NCBI RefSeq assembly: GCF_023195755.1
Contig: NZ_CP096203.1
Span: 1,302,001 to 1,366,000, forward strand
Length of the DNA stretch: 64,000 nucleotides
Direction: 5' to 3'
Source of the DNA: Chryseobacterium nepalense
Lineage (GTDB): Bacteria; Bacteroidota; Bacteroidia; Flavobacteriales; Weeksellaceae
How positions within the stretch are numbered: position 1 is the first letter of the stretch; every line of letters starts with the position of its first letter. Below, in pieces: positions 26,936 through 35,908 of this stretch. The notes beneath the pieces were generated by a model. The model ran no database searches. It saw nothing but the letters and a program-made list of their open reading frames with translations, and was not told the DNA's origin. The position numbers and the translations under genes were made by a program.

Positions 26936-27050
26936 CTTAGCCGTGATTGAGCGGTCTGTCTGAGCTCTTTTTCTGTTTTCGGCGGCGGCTTTGCCGCCGC
27001 CGAAAACAGAAAAAGCGAGTAGCGAAAGCGCGAAAAAGCTCCTGATAAAA
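26936..27050 (+). ncRNA. Large perfect hairpin element, resembles flavo-1 RNA
   Basis: A 23-bp perfect stem (26967-26989 with 26993-27015) closed by a TTT loop carries a GGCGGCGGC/GCCGCCGCC top. It is flanked by TTAGCCGTGATTGAGCGG on the left and GTAGCGAAAGCGCGAAAAAG then CTCCTGAT on the right. I recall similar flanks around hairpins in many flavobacterial genomes, including the flavo-1 RNA motif; a covariance search is needed. Strand is chosen by analogy. GC content of the stem is far above its surroundings. No T-tract suggests it is not simply a terminator. Confidence 0.5.
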
Positions 27051-27145
27051 AAAATTCATAGGAAACTGAAGATTCGGTTTAACCTTTGTCTTTGTAACAA
27101 ATCTTTATTATGAACGACTATTCGTATAAATAATCTTTTATAGTA

Positions 27146-28348
27146 ATGAAAAATACCAAATTTATATCATTACTTTTTGTTTTGTCTGCAGGAAGTATGA
27201 TGTTTGCTCAGGATGACTTAATCAACAAGTTAAAAAACAATCAGTCTCAAAATGCCAATTTCCAGTTTACCACGCTGAAAGACGTTGGGGCAACTTCGGT
27301 AAAAAACCAGGGTTCTTCGGGAACATGCTGGAGCTATTCAGGAAATTCTTTCTTGGAGTCTGAAATGCAGAGAATGGGTAAAAAGCCTGTTGATCTTGCA
27401 GAAATCTTCACGGCAAGAAATTCTTACCATGACAAAGCAAAATTATATGTGCTGAACAACGGGGCAATAAGCTGGGGCGACGGCGGAGAGCTGCATGATG
27501 TCATCAACATGTACAAAAAATACGGAGCTGTTCCGCAGGACGTTTACACAGGGCTTAGACAGGGACAGACGCTAAATAATTTCTCTGAAATGCAGGGTAA
27601 ACTGAAACCTGTTCTTGACAGTCTTGTACAGGCATCATCTAAAGGAAAGCTATCTGATAACTGGATGTCTTCCGTAGATGCTATTCTGGATCAGTACTTA
27701 GGAAAAGTTCCTTCCAATTTTACGTATGAAGGAAAATCTTACACGCCACAGACTTTTGCCAAAGAAGTGGTAGGCATTAATACTGAAGATTATGTTGAAA
27801 TTTCTTCATACAAGGATTATCCTTACTTCCAGAAATTTGTTGTTCCGATTCCGGACAACTGGAGCCACGATTCCGACTGGAATGTTCCGATGAAAGATCT
27901 AACGGCAATTATTGATAATGCCGTAAACAAAGGCTATTCCGTAGGTTGGGCAACGGATGTTTCCGAACCTTATTTTTCTTATAAAAACGGGGTGGCGTAT
28001 GTTCCGGATATGAATCTTGACCAAATCAATAATGAGAACAAGGGAACTTTATTTACCGAACCTAAAAAAGATAAAACCATTACGGAAGATATGCGTCAGC
28101 AGGCTCTGAATAACCTGTCCACAACCGATGACCACGGCATGCATATCGTAGGGCTTGCAAAAGACCAGAGCGGAAAAGAATACTATATGGTAAAAAATTC
28201 CTGGGGTGTAACAAATGATTTTGAAGGATATATTTATGTGACAAGACCGTATGTGGAGTACAAATCTACCGCAATCCTTGTTCACAAAGATGCGCTTCCG
28301 AAAAGCATCAGAAAACAGCTAAAGCCCAACAAAAGTATCGGTTTGTAA
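27146..28348 (+). CDS. C1-family cysteine peptidase (aminopeptidase C / bleomycin hydrolase-like), secreted
   Basis: The 400-residue product has a signal peptide (MKNTKFISLLFVLSAGSMMFA). Catalytic residues are clear: the oxyanion Gln55 and nucleophile Cys61 in QGSSGTCWSYS, His330 in DDHGMHIVG, and Asn351 in VKNSWG. This is the papain-like C1B (bleomycin hydrolase/PepC) pattern. Unlike the cytosolic bacterial PepC it has an export signal, so it should process peptides in the periplasm or outside. Tandem terminators follow. Confidence 0.93.
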   Translation: MKNTKFISLLFVLSAGSMMFAQDDLINKLKNNQSQNANFQFTTLKDVGATSVKNQGSSGTCWSYSGNSFLESEMQRMGKKPVDLAEIFTARNSYHDKAKLYVLNNGAISWGDGGELHDVINMYKKYGAVPQDVYTGLRQGQTLNNFSEMQGKLKPVLDSLVQASSKGKLSDNWMSSVDAILDQYLGKVPSNFTYEGKSYTPQTFAKEVVGINTEDYVEISSYKDYPYFQKFVVPIPDNWSHDSDWNVPMKDLTAIIDNAVNKGYSVGWATDVSEPYFSYKNGVAYVPDMNLDQINNENKGTLFTEPKKDKTITEDMRQQALNNLSTTDDHGMHIVGLAKDQSGKEYYMVKNSWGVTNDFEGYIYVTRPYVEYKSTAILVHKDALPKSIRKQLKPNKSIGL

Positions 28349-28399
28349 ACGATCACGTTGTCAGAATTAGTCTGACATTTTAGATATTTAAATCTGTTA

Positions 28400-28434
28400 A
28401 AAACCACTTTCTTATCCGGAAAGTGGTTTTGCTT
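28400..28434 (+). terminator. Intrinsic terminator of the C1 peptidase gene
   Basis: A 12-bp perfect stem (AAAACCACTTTC and GAAAGTGGTTTT, 7-nt loop) ends in a T-run. Confidence 0.85.
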
Positions 28435-28436
28435 TT

Positions 28437-28473
28437 GAAAAAAACCGCCTTTGAAATATTCTCAGGCGGTTTT
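28437..28473 (-). terminator. Second hairpin, minus-strand terminator candidate
   Basis: A 10-bp stem AAAACCGCCT and AGGCGGTTTT (28441-28450 and 28464-28473) has seven A residues on its left, a T-tract on the minus strand, suited to terminating the Old Yellow Enzyme gene. A further 8-bp stem TGCCCGTT/AACGGGCA with a 20-nt loop lies at 28551-28586. Confidence 0.7.
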
Positions 28474-28617
28474 GGAAAAAAATTTAAATAGGTAATCAAG
28501 ATATGGTAAAATCATCAACAGTGAATTTTACTTCGTTAGTGAATAGCAATTGCCCGTTCAGAAAAGTTGTAAAAATCAAACGGGCAGCAAAGCAGAACCA
28601 CTATTGACAATTAAACT

Positions 28618-29679
28618 TTAGTATAATACGCCGAGGCTTTCTGCTGAAAAGTCAAGAAGTGCTTCGGTATTTTGTTCTTTTACTTTTTTAGCCCATTCCG
28701 GATCCTGAAGCAATGCACGTCCAACGGCAACCAAATCGAAATCTCCTCTTTCCAGTCTTTTCGTTAGTTCCGTTAAATCTGCTTTTTCCGTTCCCTGTCC
28801 TCCGAAAGCAGCCATAAAATCGCCTTCCAGTCCTACAGATCCTACGGTAATGGTTGGCTGACCGGTAATTTTCTTCGCCCAGCCTGCAAAGTTGAGGTCG
28901 GAACCTTCAAATTCCGGTTCCCAGAATCGTCTTTGTGAACAGTGGAAAATATCGACTCCCGCATCTTTTAACGGCAACAGCCATTCTTCCATTTCTTCAG
29001 GAGTGTGGGCTAATTTTACCGAATAATCCTGTTGTTTCCATTGGGAAAGACGAATGATAATCGTGAAATCTTCACCTACTGCAGCTCTTATGGCTTTTAC
29101 AACATCCACTGCAAAACGGCTTCTTTCTTTAATGGTTTTTCCGCCATATTCATCGGTTCTGGTATTGGTTCCTTCCCAGAAAAACTGGTCAATCAGATAG
29201 CCGTGAGCGCCATGAATTTCCAATACATCAAATCCAAGATCTTTAGCCGATTTTGCAGATGCTGCAAATTGCTCAATCGTATCCTGAATATCTTCCAATG
29301 TCATTGTTGAAGCTTTTTCCATATCCTCCAAAGGATAATCCGGTGTACTTCTGGTATCTCCAACGTGCCAGATCTGAGGTCCCATTTTTCCGCCGTTATG
29401 GTGTACAGCATCAATTACGTTTTTCCATCCGTTTAAGGCTTCTGTTCTGTAGAAATCAGGGATATTCTGCATATTTTTCGAAGCCGGGCGGTTGATTACC
29501 GTTCCTTCAGAAAGAATTAATCCTACTTCTGCAGCTGCTCTTCTGGCGTAGTAATCAGCGATCTGCTGTGTGGGTACTCCGTTGTCCGATTGTGCTCTTG
29601 TCATCGGAGCCATGACAATTCTATTTTTTAGTTCTAAATTTTTGTACTTGAAAGGTGTAAATAATGATTCTGTGCTCAT
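28618..29679 (-). CDS. Old Yellow Enzyme-family alkene reductase (FMN)
   Basis: The 353-residue TIM-barrel flavoprotein has LKNRIVMAPMTRAQ, the substrate-binding pair in GPQIWHVGDTR, LEIHGAHGYLIDQF, and the FMN phosphate-binding VAVGRALLQDPEW. The family reduces activated alkenes and electrophiles with NADPH and often protects against quinones. It is divergent to an HxlR regulator whose intergenic region carries repeated GTAAC half-sites, so electrophile-induced expression is likely. Confidence 0.94.
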   Translation of the reverse strand: MSTESLFTPFKYKNLELKNRIVMAPMTRAQSDNGVPTQQIADYYARRAAAEVGLILSEGTVINRPASKNMQNIPDFYRTEALNGWKNVIDAVHHNGGKMGPQIWHVGDTRSTPDYPLEDMEKASTMTLEDIQDTIEQFAASAKSAKDLGFDVLEIHGAHGYLIDQFFWEGTNTRTDEYGGKTIKERSRFAVDVVKAIRAAVGEDFTIIIRLSQWKQQDYSVKLAHTPEEMEEWLLPLKDAGVDIFHCSQRRFWEPEFEGSDLNFAGWAKKITGQPTITVGSVGLEGDFMAAFGGQGTEKADLTELTKRLERGDFDLVAVGRALLQDPEWAKKVKEQNTEALLDFSAESLGVLY

Positions 29680-29701
29680 TTTAGATTTACTTTTTATATT
29701 T

Positions 29702-29797
29702 GTTACACAAAGTAACTAATAATAGTTCAGATTTGTATCTTACGAAGAAAAAAAGTAGTAACTTTGTGGTAACTTACATTAGTAACTTTGAAGTAAC
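29702..29797. promoter_or_regulatory. Operator-like cluster of GTAAC half-sites between the reductase and HxlR genes
   Basis: GTTAC-N5-GTAAC lies at 29702-29716. GTAAC repeats at 29758, 29769, 29782 and 29793, in two pairs spaced 11 bp and offset 24 bp. Two of them are part of TAACTTTG boxes (29759-29766 and 29783-29790) that match TAnnTTTG for the plus strand; TTTG at 29732-29735 is a possible -33 partner of the first. Confidence 0.55.
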
Positions 29798-29825
29798 GTT
29801 TAAGGCTCTCATCTAAGTTATTTTT

Positions 29826-29995
29826 TACCACAAAAGGCACAAAAGATGATTATACATTATTTTAAGTTGTTTATAAAAACGCGGATAAGACACATAAGTT
29901 TAAAAATCTTGTGCTCTCATGTAAGTAGAGTGGCTTTGTGAAACTAAAAAGGTAATCAGGTAAAAATTCTTGTGAACTTCGTGTTTACAAAAGAT
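29826..29995. repeat. Degenerate inverted-repeat intergenic element
   Basis: The left edge ACCACAAAAGGCACAAAAG is loosely mirrored at the right edge by CTTGTGAACTTCGTG and TTTACAAAAG. It resembles the better preserved element at 10805-10942. The interior has no reading frame. Confidence 0.4.
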
Positions 29996-30023
29996 TAATA
30001 AGTCAAATTAGAAATAAAACCTT

Positions 30024-30413
30024 ATGAAAAAGAACGAATTAATGCAGTACAGCTGTCCTCTTGGTAAAGCGATGTCTGCTTTGGGAAGCAAGTGGAAACC
30101 GATTATTGTTCTGGTAATAAAAGACCGGAAACTGCGGTTCGGGGAACTTGCGGTGCGCATTAATGTTATTTCCAGAAAAGTGCTTACCGACCAGCTTCGG
30201 GAAATGGAATCGGACGGACTGGTGATTCGTGAAGAGTTTAAAGAAATTCCGCCGAGGGTTGAATATTCTTTGACGGAGAAAGGCTTAGCATTGCTTCCTA
30301 TTTTGTACCAGCTTGAGGAATGGGAAACGAAATATCATGTGTACGATCCGGAAAAAGAGAAGGATTGTAAAATGATTTTGGAAGGAAAGAAGGTGCAGAA
30401 GAGTGCTGTTTAA
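30024..30413 (+). CDS. HxlR-family transcriptional regulator
   Basis: The 129-residue winged-helix protein has the HxlR signature: MQYSCPLGKAMSALGSKWKPIIVLVI, RFGELAVRINVISRKVLTDQLREMESDGLV and EYSLTEKGLALLPIL. Cys11 sits where thiol-based sensors such as YodB and QorR carry their reactive Cys. It is divergent from an Old Yellow Enzyme gene and likely controls it in response to electrophiles or quinones. Convergent with the DUF2750 gene, with an 8-bp gap. Confidence 0.93.
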   Translation: MKKNELMQYSCPLGKAMSALGSKWKPIIVLVIKDRKLRFGELAVRINVISRKVLTDQLREMESDGLVIREEFKEIPPRVEYSLTEKGLALLPILYQLEEWETKYHVYDPEKEKDCKMILEGKKVQKSAV

Positions 30414-30421
30414 ATGGTATT

Positions 30422-30880
30422 TTAATTTTCAAGAATATTTTTAATTTGAAATTCTAAATCCTGAATACCATCAAACTTATTAAGTATAATCTGTTTATTT
30501 AATAAATTCAATTCTGAAATAATTTCTAAAATTAAATCCAAAGGTTCAATTTCATAGCCAAAAAGATTTTTATCGAAATTTGTCCCGATTATTAATCGAT
30601 CATTACTCATTCCGACACACCAATTTTCTAAAAATTCCGATAAACTTAATTCACTAATTTCATATTCATTCCATTCATTTTCTATACATGATTTTGCGAT
30701 AGAAATATCTGACCAAAAGCAAATTATTTCAATTGGATTACCCTCTTCATCTTTTACTTTATTTGATGAGGAGGTCGCATATCCTTCATTATTTTTTAAG
30801 GCATAGACAATTTCTTTCTCTGAAATTTTCTTTACGAAATTTCTATGACGTGTTTTTAAAGTTATTTGATCTTGTAGCAT
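30422..30880 (-). CDS. DUF2750-family protein
   Basis: The 152-residue acidic protein matches what I remember of DUF2750: RHRNFVKKISEKEIVYALKN, FWSDISIAKSCIENEWNEYE and SLSEFLENWCVGMSNDRLI, ending GYEIEPLDLILEI. Function is unknown; related proteins sit near immunity genes in some genomes. It is alone here. The codon use is more AT-rich than its neighbours. Confidence 0.8.
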   Translation of the reverse strand: MLQDQITLKTRHRNFVKKISEKEIVYALKNNEGYATSSSNKVKDEEGNPIEIICFWSDISIAKSCIENEWNEYEISELSLSEFLENWCVGMSNDRLIIGTNFDKNLFGYEIEPLDLILEIISELNLLNKQIILNKFDGIQDLEFQIKNILEN

Positions 30881-30910
30881 AATATTTATAATCTATGAAT
30901 TCTCCTATTC

Positions 30911-30939
30911 AACAAAACCGCTCCCAAAAGAAGCGGTTT
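30911..30939 (-). terminator. Intrinsic terminator of the E1 dehydrogenase gene
   Basis: An 8-bp stem AAACCGCT and AGCGGTTT (30915-30922 and 30932-30939) reads into TTTTGTTG on the minus strand, 24 bp after the E1 stop. Confidence 0.75.
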
Positions 30940-30962
30940 CAAAAATTTATCTAAAATCTCAA

Positions 30963-33395
30963 TTAAAATATTGCTGGATATTTTTGAGGATTTGTTTCAT
31001 TAAACATGGCGTAGATTTTCTCTACCATATCGTCTGCAGATGGCTTAGAGAAATAATCTCCGTCACTTGCATATGCCGGTCTGTGATCATTGGCAGAGAT
31101 TGTCAACGGATCAGAATCCAGGAATCTGAAGGCTTTCTGTTTTTCTAAAATCTGCTGTAAAATAAACGCTGAAGTTCCGCCTTCCACATCTTCGTCGATT
31201 ACCACCAATCGGTTGGTTTTCTTCACCGATTCAGCAATTTCGTGAGTTAGATCGAAAGGAATCAATGACTGAACGTCAATCACTTCCGCAGAAATCCCTA
31301 ATTTTTCAAGCTCTTCCACTGCTTCCATAACAATTCTCCACGTAGAACCGTATGTTACTAACGTCACATCATTTCCTTCTTTGGTAACTTCAATTTTCCC
31401 TACAGGAACAGTGAATTCTCCTAAGTTATCCGGTTGTTTTTCTTTTAATCGGTATCCGTTCAGGCATTCAACAATTACAGCAGGATCATCGCTCTGAAGC
31501 ATGGTATTATAGAATCCGGCAGCTTTTGTAAGGTTTCTTGGAACCAAAACTAAAATTCCTTTGGAAAGATTAAGAATACCCGCCATCGGAGAGCCTGAAT
31601 GCCAAACCCCTTCCAGCCTGTGGCCTCTTGTTCTGATGATTACCGGAGCTTTCTGACCACCTTTTGTTCTGTACTGGACGGTAGCAAGATCATCGCTCAT
31701 TCCCTGTAAACAGTACAAAATATAATCTAAATACTGAATTTCAGCGATTGGTCTGAGACCTCTCATCGCCATACCGATTCCCTGTCCGAGAATCGTAGCT
31801 TCACGGATTCCGGTATCTGCTACACGAACTTCGCCGTATTTTTCCTGCATTCCTTCGAGTCCCTGGTTTACGTCACCGATATTTCCGGCATCTTCACCAA
31901 ATACTAAAGTTTCAGGATATTTTTCAAAAATCTTGTCAAAATTATTTCGTACCACTACTCTTCCGTCAACGTCTTCGGAGTTTTCAGAGTAAACAGGTTT
32001 AATTTCTTTTACATTTTCCGCTTTCCACTGAGACTGAGAATATAAGTGAGACGAATAATTGTCTTTTTCCACCTCAAAAATCTCATTGTATTTCTGCATC
32101 AGCTGATTTCTTTCTGCAGAATTCGTTCCTCTTGTTGCCAATAAAGATTTTCTTACCAAATGGAAGACATCTTTTTTCGCTTTGGAAACCAGTTTATTAA
32201 ACTGACTGATATAGTTTTCAATTTCGGAATTCTGACCTTTCAGATTTTCAACAAAAGGTAACACCGAATGAATTAAATCCGTAATGGTTTTCTGGTAATT
32301 TTCCCAGGCTGCCTTCTGCCCGGCTTTTACCGTTTTTTTAGCTTCTTCATCAATAGCATCCAATTCTTCAGCCGTTGCCAGAACTTCTTCTTTTCCATCG
32401 ATTTCGATTGAATAATTCAAAATCCATTCTTTGAATTTCACCAAACCGTCGAATTGAGATTCCCAGGCAAGACGCTCTTCGTTCTTATATCTTTCGTGAG
32501 ATCCTGAAGTGGAGTGTCCCTGAGGCTGTGTCACTTCTATAACGTGTACTACCACGGGAATGCTTTCCATCCTTGCAAACTGTTCTGCTCTGGCATAGGC
32601 ATCCAGCAATGAAGGATAATCCCATGCTTTCACTTGAATGATTTCACATCCCTGGAATTCACCCTCTTTTCTCTGGAAACCGCTCAGCATTTCAGCAATA
32701 TCTGCTTTTGCTCTCTGCTTCATGGTAGGAACAGAAATCCCGTAGCCGTCGTCCCAGATTGAAACAATCATCGGAACCTGAAGTGCACAAGCAGCATTCA
32801 GCGTTTCCCAAAAATGGCCTTCTGCCGTAGAAGCATCACCAATTGTACCGAAAGCAATCTCGTTCCCGTCTTTTGAGAATTTCTCAGAACCTTCAAATTT
32901 TACTGATTTATATATTTTGGAAGCCTGCGCCAATCCTAATAATCTTGGCATTTGTCCGGCAGTGGGAGAAATATCGGATGAAATATTTTTCTGAGCTGTT
33001 AAATCTTTCCAGCTTCCATCTTCATTAAGACTTCGTGTAGCAAAATGCCCATTCATCTGTCTTCCTGCAGAGGCTGGCTCTCTTTCAACGCTGGTATCTG
33101 CATACAGCTGTGCAAAGAAACTTTCAACAGTCAGCGCATCAACAGCCAAAGCAAAGGTCTGATCTCTGTAGTATCCTGAACGGAAGTCTCCATCTTTGAA
33201 AACTTTCGCCATTGCAAGCTGAGGAAGCTCTTTTCCATCCCCAAAAATACCAAATTTAGCTTTTCCCGTAAGAACTTCTCTTCTGCCCAGATATGACATT
33301 TCGCGAGAAATCCTTCCTAACTTATAATCTTCAAGTATCTGATTTTTAAAGTCTTGAAAGGAAATTTGCTGTGTTTCAATATAGGTTGTCTGCAT
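30963..33395 (-). CDS. Fused alpha/beta 2-oxoacid dehydrogenase E1 component
   Basis: The 810-residue protein joins both subunits of a thiamine-diphosphate E1. The alpha half (about 1-390) has the ThDP motif GDASTAEGHFWETLNAA and a phosphorylation-loop-like GHSTSGSHERY. The beta half (about 470-810) has VFGEDAGNIGDVNQGLE, ADTGIREATILGQGIGMAM and EDVEGGTSAFIL. It decarboxylates a 2-oxo acid, most likely branched-chain or pyruvate, and hands the acyl group to E2. The fusion is common in Bacteroidota. No E2 lies nearby; lpdA at 7409 could provide E3. Confidence 0.93.
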   Translation of the reverse strand: MQTTYIETQQISFQDFKNQILEDYKLGRISREMSYLGRREVLTGKAKFGIFGDGKELPQLAMAKVFKDGDFRSGYYRDQTFALAVDALTVESFFAQLYADTSVEREPASAGRQMNGHFATRSLNEDGSWKDLTAQKNISSDISPTAGQMPRLLGLAQASKIYKSVKFEGSEKFSKDGNEIAFGTIGDASTAEGHFWETLNAACALQVPMIVSIWDDGYGISVPTMKQRAKADIAEMLSGFQRKEGEFQGCEIIQVKAWDYPSLLDAYARAEQFARMESIPVVVHVIEVTQPQGHSTSGSHERYKNEERLAWESQFDGLVKFKEWILNYSIEIDGKEEVLATAEELDAIDEEAKKTVKAGQKAAWENYQKTITDLIHSVLPFVENLKGQNSEIENYISQFNKLVSKAKKDVFHLVRKSLLATRGTNSAERNQLMQKYNEIFEVEKDNYSSHLYSQSQWKAENVKEIKPVYSENSEDVDGRVVVRNNFDKIFEKYPETLVFGEDAGNIGDVNQGLEGMQEKYGEVRVADTGIREATILGQGIGMAMRGLRPIAEIQYLDYILYCLQGMSDDLATVQYRTKGGQKAPVIIRTRGHRLEGVWHSGSPMAGILNLSKGILVLVPRNLTKAAGFYNTMLQSDDPAVIVECLNGYRLKEKQPDNLGEFTVPVGKIEVTKEGNDVTLVTYGSTWRIVMEAVEELEKLGISAEVIDVQSLIPFDLTHEIAESVKKTNRLVVIDEDVEGGTSAFILQQILEKQKAFRFLDSDPLTISANDHRPAYASDGDYFSKPSADDMVEKIYAMFNETNPQKYPAIF

Positions 33396-33532
33396 AGCCC
33401 GATAAAAAATTTTATAATTCTTGAAGTATTTTGCTAATATACACTTTTTAAATTAATTTTAATTTTTAATAATCTTTTTTAAATATTTGATAATAAAAAA
33501 AATTGTATTTATATTAGAAAAAAATTGTAAAG

Positions 33533-33826
33533 ATGGAGAAGAAATCCACCCATATTCTGAATGCTTCGAGTAATCTGCTGGGCTTTTCACTGGTGATCAT
33601 CACGTCTCTGAAGATTACTAAAATGAGTCCCAGCACTCATTTGGACGAATTTGCGGGTGTAGCCTGCCTGTTTTTCGCATTCAGTTGTTTCTTTTCCTTT
33701 CTTGCGATAAGATCTACGCATGAAAAGCGTGGACACAGATTTGAAACTATTGCGGATTATTTATTTTTAACAGCTTTATTTTGCATAGTTTTAGCCGTTA
33801 TTATTGTAACGATGAAAATAATTTAA
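33533..33826 (+). CDS. Small membrane protein
   Basis: The 97-residue protein has three TM helices (about 14-30, 41-58 and 76-96) and a short charged loop (STHEKRGHRFETIADY). It may belong to a small DUF-type family of Bacteroidota membrane proteins but I do not recognise it. Its stop is 1 bp from the convergent polyprenyl synthase stop. Confidence 0.72.
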   Translation: MEKKSTHILNASSNLLGFSLVIITSLKITKMSPSTHLDEFAGVACLFFAFSCFFSFLAIRSTHEKRGHRFETIADYLFLTALFCIVLAVIIVTMKII

Positions 33827-33827
33827 T

Positions 33828-34805
33828 TTAAAATTTTCGCTCAATTACGTAATCCAGCATAATATGTAAAGATTTTCTGGCTTCGGAATCGGGAAATTCG
33901 TTAAGAATATCCTTGGCTTTTTGTTGAAAATCTTTCATTATTGAAATGGCATAATCCAGCCCACCGGAACTTTTTACAAAGCTGATCAGCTCTTTTACAC
34001 GTTTCTGATCGTTATTATACCGTTTAATAGTATTAAAATAGTACTTTTTGTCTTTTTCGTTGGCGTTTCTCAGGGTAAAAATCAATGGCAATGTCATCTT
34101 TTGCTCCTTGATATCGATTCCTACGGGTTTTCCGATGACATTAGAAGTCAGGTAATCAAATAGATCATCTTTAATCTGAAAAGCCATTCCGGTATAAGTT
34201 CCGAAATCCATCATTTTTTTTGCCAAATTTGCATCAGCATTATTCGACAAAACTCCGATTTCACAACAGGCTGCAATAAGGGTAGCGGTTTTCTGACGGA
34301 TAATTTCGTAGTACACTTCTTCTGTAATATCCAGTTTCCTGGCTTTTTCCAATTGGAGAAGTTCTCCCTCAGACATTTCACGGATTGTTCTGGAAATAAC
34401 TCCCAGTAAATCGTAATCTTTGTGATCCGTTGAAAGTAAAACCGATTTTGACAAAAGGTAATCTCCTACTAAAACAGCGATTTTATTTTTCCACAACGCA
34501 TTGATCGAAAAAAAGTTGCGTCGCTTAAAACTTTCATCCACCACATCATCGTGTACCAGCGTTGCAGTATGAATGAGCTCAATCATGGAAGCACCACGGT
34601 AGGTCTTTTCATTAACGTCTCCCACAAGCTTGGCACAAAGAAAAACGAACATCGGCCGCATCTGCTTCCCTTTTGTAGTAACAATAAAACGTGTGACTTT
34701 ATCTAATAAAGGTACTTTACTCTGCATGGATTCATAAAACTTCTGCTCGAAAAGTTTCATTTCCTCATTGATCGGTCGCTTGATTTCTTCTACAGTGTTC
34801 GCCAC
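33828..34805 (-). CDS. Trans-polyprenyl diphosphate synthase
   Basis: The 325-residue enzyme has the two Asp-rich motifs of long-chain prenyl transferases, DDVVD (86-90) and DDLFD (about 213-217), and KGKQMRPMFVF, which binds pyrophosphate. It extends isoprenoid diphosphates to the side chain of menaquinone. The start is a GTG at 34805: the N-terminal VEEIKRPINEEMKLFEQKFYESM region is family-like and a TAnnTTTG box lies 34 bp upstream. Convergent with a small membrane protein. Confidence 0.93.
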   Translation of the reverse strand: MANTVEEIKRPINEEMKLFEQKFYESMQSKVPLLDKVTRFIVTTKGKQMRPMFVFLCAKLVGDVNEKTYRGASMIELIHTATLVHDDVVDESFKRRNFFSINALWKNKIAVLVGDYLLSKSVLLSTDHKDYDLLGVISRTIREMSEGELLQLEKARKLDITEEVYYEIIRQKTATLIAACCEIGVLSNNADANLAKKMMDFGTYTGMAFQIKDDLFDYLTSNVIGKPVGIDIKEQKMTLPLIFTLRNANEKDKKYYFNTIKRYNNDQKRVKELISFVKSSGGLDYAISIMKDFQQKAKDILNEFPDSEARKSLHIMLDYVIERKF

Positions 34806-34838
34806 AATCTTTGATGATGGATAAATTATTAATTACCA

Positions 34839-34846
34839 CAAAGATA
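34839..34846 (-). promoter_or_regulatory. -7 box of the polyprenyl synthase gene
   Basis: The complement reads TATCTTTG, matching TAnnTTTG, 33 bp upstream of the GTG start. It supports that start. No standard -33 partner was found. Confidence 0.5.
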
Positions 34847-34896
34847 ATTTTTTTCAGTCAATTTTAAGGTAATTTAATACGAATATCATTTTTTTA

Positions 34897-34983
34897 GTTT
34901 TAACGCAAAGTCGCAGAGAATTGTATAATTATTTGAATATTTTTACGCCCACAAAGGCGCTTAGCTCAGCAAGTGACACAAAT
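34897..34983 (+). repeat. Degenerate intergenic repeat, copy 1
   Basis: TTTTAACGCAAAGTCGCAG, then ACAAAGGCGCTTAG and CTCAGCAAGTGACACAAA, parallels 35909-36000 block by block. Confidence 0.5.
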
Positions 34984-34993
34984 GTTTAAATTA

Positions 34994-35872
34994 TTAATCT
35001 TTGAGCTTGTCAGTTGGAATAAAATACAGACTCTGCTTTGCAGTTCCCAAAGGTGAATGAAATTTTTCTCCGGAAATATAAATGCCGGTTTCATCTACAG
35101 CAATGCCTTCAATCTGTCCTATTGACAGTGCGCTTCCTAAATAATATCTATCCGGAGTTCCGTTGAAAAAAATCCCCGGTTCTGTTTCCCTGAAAATATT
35201 CAAAAAAACTTCCGTTTTCTTTGTATAGCCGATGAGGTATAACTTTTTATTGTAATAAGAAGCATCCGTAACCAAAAAATTTATTTTAAAAGATTCTGTT
35301 TGCTGCGCCTGCTGCTTTCCTGAAATTTCAGGATCAATGCTGTAATGCACGGTGGATTTCGTGTCCCAATCTTTCGTAAAAAGGTGAATTTTCCCGTTGA
35401 GATAAATCATTGCTTCAGCATCAAAATCCGTTGAAGAATACTTCGGGGTAAAGTCTTTTTGTTCCGGATATTCAAATGAGATCAACCGAACCGAATCATT
35501 TGTGAAAGAATTGTTTCCAGATGATACTTTATAAATTTCAAGGTCTCTTCTCGTCCCTCCGTTATTTCCGAAATCGCCGATGTAAAAATTACTTCCGTCA
35601 TGAGTTAAAGCTTCCCAGTCTTTATTTTTAGCATTAATCGGTAGGATATTGATGATTGATCCTGTTGTTTTATCCAGTTCAAAAATTTCCGGTGAATTTC
35701 CACTATCGTTAAATGTGTACAATTTCCCGTTCATTAAGCTTAACCCTGATGTTTCTTCAATCTTTTCATCCAGATAAGCAATTCTGAATTTTCTGATCTT
35801 TAATGTTTCAGATTGTTGGGAAGAATACAACGTAGAAATCAGAATGGCTAAAACAGGAAATAATTTTTTCAT
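34994..35872 (-). CDS. Secreted propeller-like hypothetical protein
   Basis: The 292-residue product has a signal peptide (MKKLFPVLAILISTLYSSQ). Repeating elements such as GLSLMNGKLYTFNDSGNSPEI, NKDWEALTHDGSNFYIGDFG and FDAEAMIYLNGKIHLFTKDW suggest a beta-propeller or SdiA-regulated/esterase-like fold, with Asp-Asn loops. No catalytic motif is clear, so only an extracytoplasmic role is inferred. It stands alone between two repeat-bearing gaps. Confidence 0.72.
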   Translation of the reverse strand: MKKLFPVLAILISTLYSSQQSETLKIRKFRIAYLDEKIEETSGLSLMNGKLYTFNDSGNSPEIFELDKTTGSIINILPINAKNKDWEALTHDGSNFYIGDFGNNGGTRRDLEIYKVSSGNNSFTNDSVRLISFEYPEQKDFTPKYSSTDFDAEAMIYLNGKIHLFTKDWDTKSTVHYSIDPEISGKQQAQQTESFKINFLVTDASYYNKKLYLIGYTKKTEVFLNIFRETEPGIFFNGTPDRYYLGSALSIGQIEGIAVDETGIYISGEKFHSPLGTAKQSLYFIPTDKLKD

Positions 35873-35908
35873 TTTGTAAAAATATTATAAATGACAGTAA
35901 TTGCAATC

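Noticed and set aside
29680..30023. Extra small gene between the Old Yellow Enzyme and HxlR genes
   Set aside because: No open frame with a start signal; the gap is explained by operator-like sites and a degenerate repeat.
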